Below, in pieces: positions 53,394-57,863 of a DNA stretch of 57,863 nt; position 1 is the stretch's first letter; each line of letters starts with the position of its first letter. The notes beneath the pieces were generated by a model. It searched no databases. It had not been told where the DNA came from and saw only the letters and a list, made by a program, of their open reading frames with translations. The position numbers and the translations under genes were made by a program. Source of the DNA: Gammaproteobacteria bacterium (GTDB taxonomy: Bacteria > Pseudomonadota > Gammaproteobacteria > GCF-002020875); the NCBI GenBank assembly GCA_013349825.1, contig DUYW01000001.1, positions 1-57,863 on the forward strand, written 5' to 3'.

Positions 53394-54809
53394 CTACCCG
53401 GAACTGAGCTGCAGCTCTTTAATCTTTCGGGTTAAGGTATTGCGCCCCCACCCCAATAGACGTGCTGCCTCCTGACGTTTACCTGCGGTATGCTCCAAGG
53501 CTGCATTGATCAAGATACGCTCCATGGTGGGCACCACCTGATCCAGTAACCCTTCTTCTTGATTGTTCAGGTGGCTGCGAATCCACTGCTCCAGTGACTT
53601 CTCCCACCCATCACCTGCAGAGCTCTGCTCTGAGCGTAACTCAATCGGTAGATCTTCTATCCGTACCTTACGGCTCGGTGCCATCACGGTAATCCAGCGG
53701 CAAGTGTTCTCCAGTTGTCGCACATTCCCCTTCCACTCCAGCCGTGACATGTAGTGTACGGTCTCTGCCAACAGCTCTTTCTCCTCCACCTCCAGCTCTT
53801 TTGCCGCGAGCCGTAAAAAGTGGTTTGCCAGCAATGCAATATCTTCACGCCGTTCTCGCAGTACCGGTACATGGACACGAATGACGTTGAGTCGATGGTA
53901 GAGATCTTCACGAAAATCTCCTGCCTGAACGGCCGCCTCCAGATTCTGGTGTGTTGCCGCAATAATGCGCACATCGACCTTCACCGGAGCATGGCCACCC
54001 ACCTGATAAAACTCCCCTTCAGAGAGAACACGCAGTAGATGCGTCTGTGTCTCCAGGGGCATATCTCCAATCTCATCCAGAAACAGGGTACCACCATCGG
54101 CCTGCTGGAATCGCCCTTGACGCACCCCGGTCGCCCCGGTAAACGAGCCTTTCTCATGACCAAACAGCTCTGAATCCATCAAGTCTCTCGGTATAGCTGC
54201 CATATTCAGTGCAATAAAGGGGTGGGTTGCCCGTGGACTGTGACGATGCAGCGCCTGTGCTACCCGCTCTTTTCCTGTACCGGACTCTCCGTTGATCAAC
54301 ACGGTCATATTGGAGTGGGCCAAACGACCAATGGCCCGAAATACCTCCTGCATCGCAGGAGACTCACCGATAATTCCGGTAGAGCCTTCTACCTGTTTTG
54401 AACTGCGGCTCTCGGCCCGCTTGCTCCTCACCTGTTCAACCGCACGTTGAACCAGGCTCAACGCCTCATCAATATCAAACGGCTTGGGCAGATACTCAAA
54501 GGCTCCACTCTCATAGGCAGAGACGGCACTATCCATGTCAGAGTGGGCGGTCATGATGATCACCGGCAGATCAGGGCACTGCTCACCAATCTCACGCAAT
54601 AACTGCAAACCATCGATTCCCGGCATCCGTATATCACTGACAATCACGTCTGGCGCCTGTCTTTTCAGCTTTTCCAGGATTTCACTACCATCACTGAAGG
54701 CGACAACCTCCATACCGCCTTTCTGTAGCGCCCTCTCTAACACCCATCGAATAGAGCGGTCATCATCGATCACCCAAACCGTCCCTTTCAACTCTCTATT
54801 TTCAGTCAC
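53394..54809 (-). CDS. glnG: nitrogen regulation response regulator NtrC
   Basis: Sigma-54-dependent activator of nitrogen genes. 471 residues: REC domain with phospho-acceptor Asp59 ([13 protein letters not shown]), AAA+ domain with [29 protein letters not shown] and the sigma-54 contact loop GSFTGA, where most NtrC proteins have GAFTGA, and a Fis-type C-terminal HTH ([20 protein letters not shown]). The start overlaps the ntrB stop by four bases. Predicted binding sites lie upstream of ntrB and glnA in this window. Confidence 0.97.
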   Translation of the reverse strand: MTENRELKGTVWVIDDDRSIRWVLERALQKGGMEVVAFSDGSEILEKLKRQAPDVIVSDIRMPGIDGLQLLREIGEQCPDLPVIIMTAHSDMDSAVSAYESGAFEYLPKPFDIDEALSLVQRAVEQVRSKRAESRSSKQVEGSTGIIGESPAMQEVFRAIGRLAHSNMTVLINGESGTGKERVAQALHRHSPRATHPFIALNMAAIPRDLMDSELFGHEKGSFTGATGVRQGRFQQADGGTLFLDEIGDMPLETQTHLLRVLSEGEFYQVGGHAPVKVDVRIIAATHQNLEAAVQAGDFREDLYHRLNVIRVHVPVLRERREDIALLANHFLRLAAKELEVEEKELLAETVHYMSRLEWKGNVRQLENTCRWITVMAPSRKVRIEDLPIELRSEQSSAGDGWEKSLEQWIRSHLNNQEEGLLDQVVPTMERILINAALEHTAGKRQEAARLLGWGRNTLTRKIKELQLSSG

Positions 54810-55870
54810 TTGGTACTCTCCAGTGGTATGAGCAGGGTGAAAACAGTCTCTCCGGGGCGAGACTCACACTCAATCACCCCCCCCTGTCGGTGGATGATCG
54901 ATTGAGCAATGGAGAGCCCCAACCCTGTACCATCCGGACGCCCCGTCACCATCGGTAGAAACAGCGTATTCTGCAACTCTGCCGAGATACCCGGACCATC
55001 ATCTTCAATCTCCAGACTACAGACCAGTCGGTGACGCTGAGTCCCAATGGTCACTTGTCTGCGTATACGACTTCGCAACCGGATCTGCCCGCGCCCCTGC
55101 AGAACCTGTGCCGCATTTTTCACAATATTGAGCAGTGCCTGAATCATCAGCCCGCCATCTGCGGCAAAGCTGGGAATACTGGGGTCATAATCCCGCACAA
55201 TGGTTAACTCGCCTGTCGTGGCCTCAGCCAATACCAGAGTACGAACCCGCTCCAGCACCTCATGGATATTGGTCTCCTCCATTTGAGGCAAGCGGTTTGG
55301 CCCCAACATCCGATCCAACAAGGTCTGCAGACGATCTGCCTCACCGATGATGATGTCGGTATACTCCTTGAGTGATTCATCCTCCAGCTCACTCTCCAGC
55401 AGCTGTGCTGCACCACGCAATCCACCCAGTGGGTTTTTAATCTCATGAGCAAGACCACGTACCAGATCGTTTGAGGCACGTGACTGTGTCAGTAGGTGCT
55501 CTTCATGTTTAATTCTCAGGTGCTGATCAACTCGCTGCAGTTCAATCAACACAAACTTTCCATCCAATGGGATCAGTGAGCAGTCGACAATAGAGTGCTC
55601 ACCACCCAGCAGGTGTAGCTCAATTTCTCGCTCGGTATAGGGGAAATCGGTCTCAAATACCCGCTGCAGCCCCTTCTCCATATCGCAACGCAGACACGCG
55701 ATTCGGTCAAATACCTGCTGCAGCGCCTTGTTGGCACTCACTCCGATAAGCACCTCTGCCGCCGGATTGAGATAGTGAACCTGCTTGTTACGGTCCACCA
55801 CAAAGTGAGCCACACTGGTCTGCTCCAGAACCAGATTGCGTAGTACGGTATTTTGGGCCTCATCCTTCAT
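54806..55870 (-). CDS. glnL: nitrogen regulation sensor kinase NtrB
   Basis: Cytosolic kinase/phosphatase for NtrC, governed by PII. 354 residues: an N-terminal PAS (VAHFVVDRNKQVHYLNPAAE), the DHp helix with H-box LAHEIKNPLGGLRGAAQLLE, N-box NIVKNAAQVL, and G-boxes DDGPGISAEL and GTGLGLSIAQSI. No membrane helix, as expected. It overlaps ntrC by four bases and follows glnA by 210 bases that contain a terminator and an NtrC-like site. Confidence 0.97.
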   Translation of the reverse strand: MKDEAQNTVLRNLVLEQTSVAHFVVDRNKQVHYLNPAAEVLIGVSANKALQQVFDRIACLRCDMEKGLQRVFETDFPYTEREIELHLLGGEHSIVDCSLIPLDGKFVLIELQRVDQHLRIKHEEHLLTQSRASNDLVRGLAHEIKNPLGGLRGAAQLLESELEDESLKEYTDIIIGEADRLQTLLDRMLGPNRLPQMEETNIHEVLERVRTLVLAEATTGELTIVRDYDPSIPSFAADGGLMIQALLNIVKNAAQVLQGRGQIRLRSRIRRQVTIGTQRHRLVCSLEIEDDGPGISAELQNTLFLPMVTGRPDGTGLGLSIAQSIIHRQGGVIECESRPGETVFTLLIPLESTK

Positions 55871-56005
55871 CTCTGTTCACTTTGCAATCACTATACCAAG
55901 ACCCCAAAGAATGATAAAAATCATATTATTCAGTTAAAATACAGTGTGTTATAAAAATACAACTTCAATAATCAGCTCTCACACAGTGTACGCTCTCCCA
56001 CCTTA

Positions 56006-56022
56006 CGCACTATTATAGTGCA
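56006..56022 (-). promoter_or_regulatory. NtrC site overlapping a -10 box upstream of ntrB
   Basis: On the minus strand TGCAC-TATAAT-AGTGCG: dyad arms fit the NtrC consensus TGCACC-N5-GGTGCA, and the centre is a perfect sigma-70 -10 hexamer. No good -35 is seen because the glnA terminator occupies that place. The arrangement would let NtrC repress ntrBC, as described for glnLp in enterics. Confidence 0.6.
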
Positions 56023-56023
56023 A

Positions 56024-56060
56024 TAAAAAAGCCCCCCCTGAAAACAGGGGAGGCTTTTTC
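56024..56060 (-). terminator. intrinsic terminator of glnA
   Basis: On the minus strand AAAAAGCCTCCCCTG, a TTTT loop, then CAGGGGGGGCTTTTTT: a GC-rich stem of about 11-13 pairs with a T6 tail, 20 bases after the glnA stop. It separates glnA from ntrBC. Confidence 0.9.
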
Positions 56061-56080
56061 AGGCAAAAGAGCCTCTGCGA

Positions 56081-57487
56081 CTAAACGCTATAGTACATAT
56101 CAAACTCAACGGGGTGGGTCGTCATACGCAGACGAGTCACCTCTTCCATCTTCAGATCAATATAGCTATCGATGAAGTCATTGGTAAACACACCGCCCTG
56201 CATCAGGAATTCACGATCTGCATCCAACTCTTCCAACGCCTGATCAAAGGAGTGGCAGACCTGTGGAATCGCATTAGCCTCTTCCGCCGGGAGGTCATAC
56301 AGATCCTTGTCCATCGCCTCACCCGGATCAATCTTGTTCTTGATACCGTCAAGGCCCGCCATCAACATGGCAGAGAACGCAAGGTATGGATTTGCTGTTG
56401 GATCTGGGAAACGAACCTCAATACGCATCGCCTTCGGTGTTGGAACAAATGGGATACGGATTGAAGCAGAACGGTTACGGGCAGAGTAGGCCAGCATTAC
56501 CGGAGCCTCAAAGCCAGGAACCAGACGCTTGTAAGAGTTCGTCGAAGCATTCGTGAATGCATTCAGCGCACGGGCATGTTTGATAATACCACCAATGTAG
56601 TAGAGCGCTTCCTGAGAGAGGCCACCATACTTGTTACCGGAGAAGATGTTCTTGCCCTTCTTGGCAATCGACTGGTGAACATGCATACCGGTACCGTTAT
56701 CACCAACAATTGGCTTCGGCATAAAGGTCGCGGTCTTGCCATAGGCATGCGCCACATTATGGATGACATACTTAAGGATCTGCACCTCATCACTCTTTTT
56801 AACCAAAGTGTTGAATGCGGTCGCGATCTCATTCTGGTTCGCTGTTGCTACTTCATGGTGGTGCGCTTCAATGGTCAGTCCCATATCTTCCATCACCAGA
56901 CACATCGCAGTACGGATGTCCTGAGTAGAGTCTACCGGAGGAACCGGGAAGTAACCGCCCTTAACCCCCGGACGGTGACCCATGTTACCGCCTTCGTATA
57001 CTTTTTCTGTATTCCAGGAGGCCTCTTCAGAGTCCACCTTGCAGAAAGAGCCGCTCATGTCTGCGCCCCAACGGACATCATCAAACAGGAAGAACTCTGG
57101 CTCTGGACCAAAGTACGCTGTATCACCGATACCGGTAGACTTGAGGTAGGCCTCTGCACGTGCTGCAACAGAACGTGGATCGCGCTCGTAGCCTTCCATT
57201 GTGGCTGGCTCTACGATATTACAACGAATAATTACCGTTGGCTCTTCATAGAATGGGTCTAGCAGTGCTGTATCCGCATCTGGCATCAGAATCATGTCAG
57301 ACTCATTGATCCCCTTCCAGCCTTCGATGGAAGAACCATCAAACATCTTGCCTGCTTTAAAGAAGCCGGCACTGACTTCTGTTGAAGGAATAGTTACGTG
57401 CTGCTCCTTGCCCTTGGTATCCGTAAAACGGAGATCAACAAACTTGGAGTTGCTCTCCTTGATGAGCTTGAGTACTTTCTGAGACAT
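56081..57487 (-). CDS. glnA: glutamine synthetase type I
   Basis: Dodecameric enzyme making glutamine from glutamate, ammonia and ATP. The 468 residues match the GSI-beta group: [58 protein letters not shown], the ATP motif [10 protein letters not shown], and the adenylylation site [10 protein letters not shown] near Tyr397, the target of GlnE. The ATG has AGGGAG seven bases upstream. It is transcribed from a sigma-54 promoter with two NtrC sites and probably a second sigma-70 start, and ends at a strong terminator. Confidence 0.98.
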   Translation of the reverse strand: MSQKVLKLIKESNSKFVDLRFTDTKGKEQHVTIPSTEVSAGFFKAGKMFDGSSIEGWKGINESDMILMPDADTALLDPFYEEPTVIIRCNIVEPATMEGYERDPRSVAARAEAYLKSTGIGDTAYFGPEPEFFLFDDVRWGADMSGSFCKVDSEEASWNTEKVYEGGNMGHRPGVKGGYFPVPPVDSTQDIRTAMCLVMEDMGLTIEAHHHEVATANQNEIATAFNTLVKKSDEVQILKYVIHNVAHAYGKTATFMPKPIVGDNGTGMHVHQSIAKKGKNIFSGNKYGGLSQEALYYIGGIIKHARALNAFTNASTNSYKRLVPGFEAPVMLAYSARNRSASIRIPFVPTPKAMRIEVRFPDPTANPYLAFSAMLMAGLDGIKNKIDPGEAMDKDLYDLPAEEANAIPQVCHSFDQALEELDADREFLMQGGVFTNDFIDSYIDLKMEEVTRLRMTTHPVEFDMYYSV

Positions 57488-57564
57488 GAATGGCTCCCTG
57501 ATTCAAAAAAAAATATAGACCCCCCACAGCCCTGTGAGTCGGCCCCTGAAAAAAACGGATAACG

Positions 57565-57573
57565 ATTGTAGCA
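57565..57573 (-). promoter_or_regulatory. possible sigma-70 extended -10 of glnA
   Basis: TGC-TACAAT on the minus strand, about 80 bases before the glnA start. No good -35 is visible. It could give basal transcription, similar in role to glnAp1. Confidence 0.4.
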
Positions 57574-57613
57574 GTGCCACAATTCACATCCTGAGATTTG
57601 TGCACGATTATAT

Positions 57614-57629
57614 AGCATAAACCATGCCC
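57614..57629 (-). promoter_or_regulatory. sigma-54 promoter of glnA
   Basis: Minus strand GGGCATGGTTTATGCT: GG and GC lie exactly ten bases apart, and the flanks fit TGGCACG-N4-TTGCW well. The predicted start is near 57603, leaving a leader of about 116 bases. Confidence 0.75.
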
Positions 57630-57691
57630 ACTACATAACCTTATGATTACAATAATTAAAAATTAATCCCCTTAAAAATAGACAGACTAAT

Positions 57692-57708
57692 TGCACCATT
57701 TATGTGCG
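57692..57708. promoter_or_regulatory. NtrC binding site 1 of glnA
   Basis: TGCACC-ATTTA-TGTGCG, close to TGCACC-N5-GGTGCA. The centre lies about 97 bases upstream of the predicted sigma-54 start. Confidence 0.7.
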
Positions 57709-57722
57709 GTATTTTTTCAAAA

Positions 57723-57739
57723 CGCACCGTTTTGGTGCC
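57723..57739. promoter_or_regulatory. NtrC binding site 2 of glnA
   Basis: CGCACC-GTTTT-GGTGCC, a strong dyad. The centre is 31 bases from site 1, about three helical turns, matching the paired enhancer of enteric glnAp2. Confidence 0.75.
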
Positions 57740-57757
57740 TTCAGATGCCGACGCGGT

Positions 57758-57863
57758 TCTAGATGGTTATCCGAGAATAGAAGTCGTAGCGAGGGGAAGC
57801 TGATTTGAGACAGATTTTGTCATCATTTGAGGCGAATAGTTCCACTATTTAACGAAAAGGATG
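57758..57863. repeat. 166-bp hairpin-forming repeat, copy 2 (cut by window end)
   Basis: From the left arm (57758-57780) to the last base it follows copy 1 with very few changes: small differences in the arm, one G/A change, and a 3-base CAC insertion near 57843. The right arm lies beyond the window. It begins 19 bases upstream of the outer NtrC site of glnA. Confidence 0.85.

Larger units (their letters stand above)
57488..57863. other. glnA control region and window edge
   Basis: 376 bases without a gene. In the direction of glnA transcription it holds: the start of a second copy of the 166-bp repeat, two NtrC sites, a sigma-54 promoter, and an extended -10 sigma-70 element. These are listed separately. 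Confidence 0.8.

Noticed and set aside
56576-57262. 228-residue frame opposite glnA
   Set aside because: glnA is unmistakable on the minus strand; the opposing frame has no start signals.
57574-57579. TGGCAC as the -24 element of a second sigma-54 promoter
   Set aside because: Ten bases further there is AT instead of GC, so the -12 element is missing; the better promoter is at 57614-57629.

Overview
The window is a bacterial chromosome segment of about 50% G+C by eye, densely coded, with no rRNA, tRNA, CRISPR array, prophage or intact insertion sequence that I can see. The gene content points to a gammaproteobacterium: dusB-fis, a his cluster running into hinT-tatABC, glnA followed by ntrBC, glnE, parE, an oxygen-sensing FNR, xseB-ispA-dxs, and ribE-ribBX-ribH-nusB-thiL. 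A free-living or facultatively host-associated, nitrogen-responsive relative of the Chromatiales-type sulfur oxidisers is plausible, but the window holds no sulfur-oxidation or carbon-fixation genes, so this placement is inference.

Layout. 256-5771: a periplasmic thioredoxin-like protein, a small orphan ORF, then dusB-fis-purH-purD (tRNA modification, nucleoid protein, end of purine synthesis). 5846-7035: an odd accessory patch on the minus strand with two very small ORFs coupled to an ankyrin-repeat protein, next to the wreck of a GGDEF domain. 7042-13636: one long minus-strand run hisB-hisH-hisA-hisF-hisI-(SYLF protein)-hisE-hinT-tatA-tatB-tatC. 13949-14644: fnr, with a promoter overlapped by an FNR-like box. 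14691-23637: a rhodanese/methionine-rich membrane protein/dtd operon, a divergent ttcA-type thiolase, a giant SNF2 helicase, parE and a CNP1-like protein. 23685-31078 (plus strand): xseB-ispA-dxs, queD-folE2, an M61 peptidase and nnrS. 31350-35114 (minus): riboflavin genes with nusB and thiL. 35374-40339: a REC-GGDEF-EAL protein, comM, and the fetAB-like exporter.

40343-53193 is a tightly packed eight-gene minus-strand operon: M23 peptidase-glnE-NIT/HAMP/PAS histidine kinase-anmK-ctpA-yajL-argS-SPOR protein. 53394-57487 holds ntrC, ntrB and glnA. The nitrogen circuit is unusually complete: glnA has a sigma-54 promoter with two NtrC sites 31 bp apart, the ntrB leader has an NtrC site fused to a -10 box, glnA keeps its adenylylation tyrosine and glnE lies a few kb away.

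The most unusual signals are non-coding. A 166-bp hairpin-forming repeat occurs at 35183-35348 and again, cut by the window edge, at 57758-57863. One of its terminal arms recurs alone at 6772-6793, in the leader of the small-ORF/ankyrin operon. Other points worth a look are a 30-methionine membrane protein, an acidic tail on TatC, a SYLF protein placed inside the his operon, and a 28-bp palindrome between nnrS and thiL.
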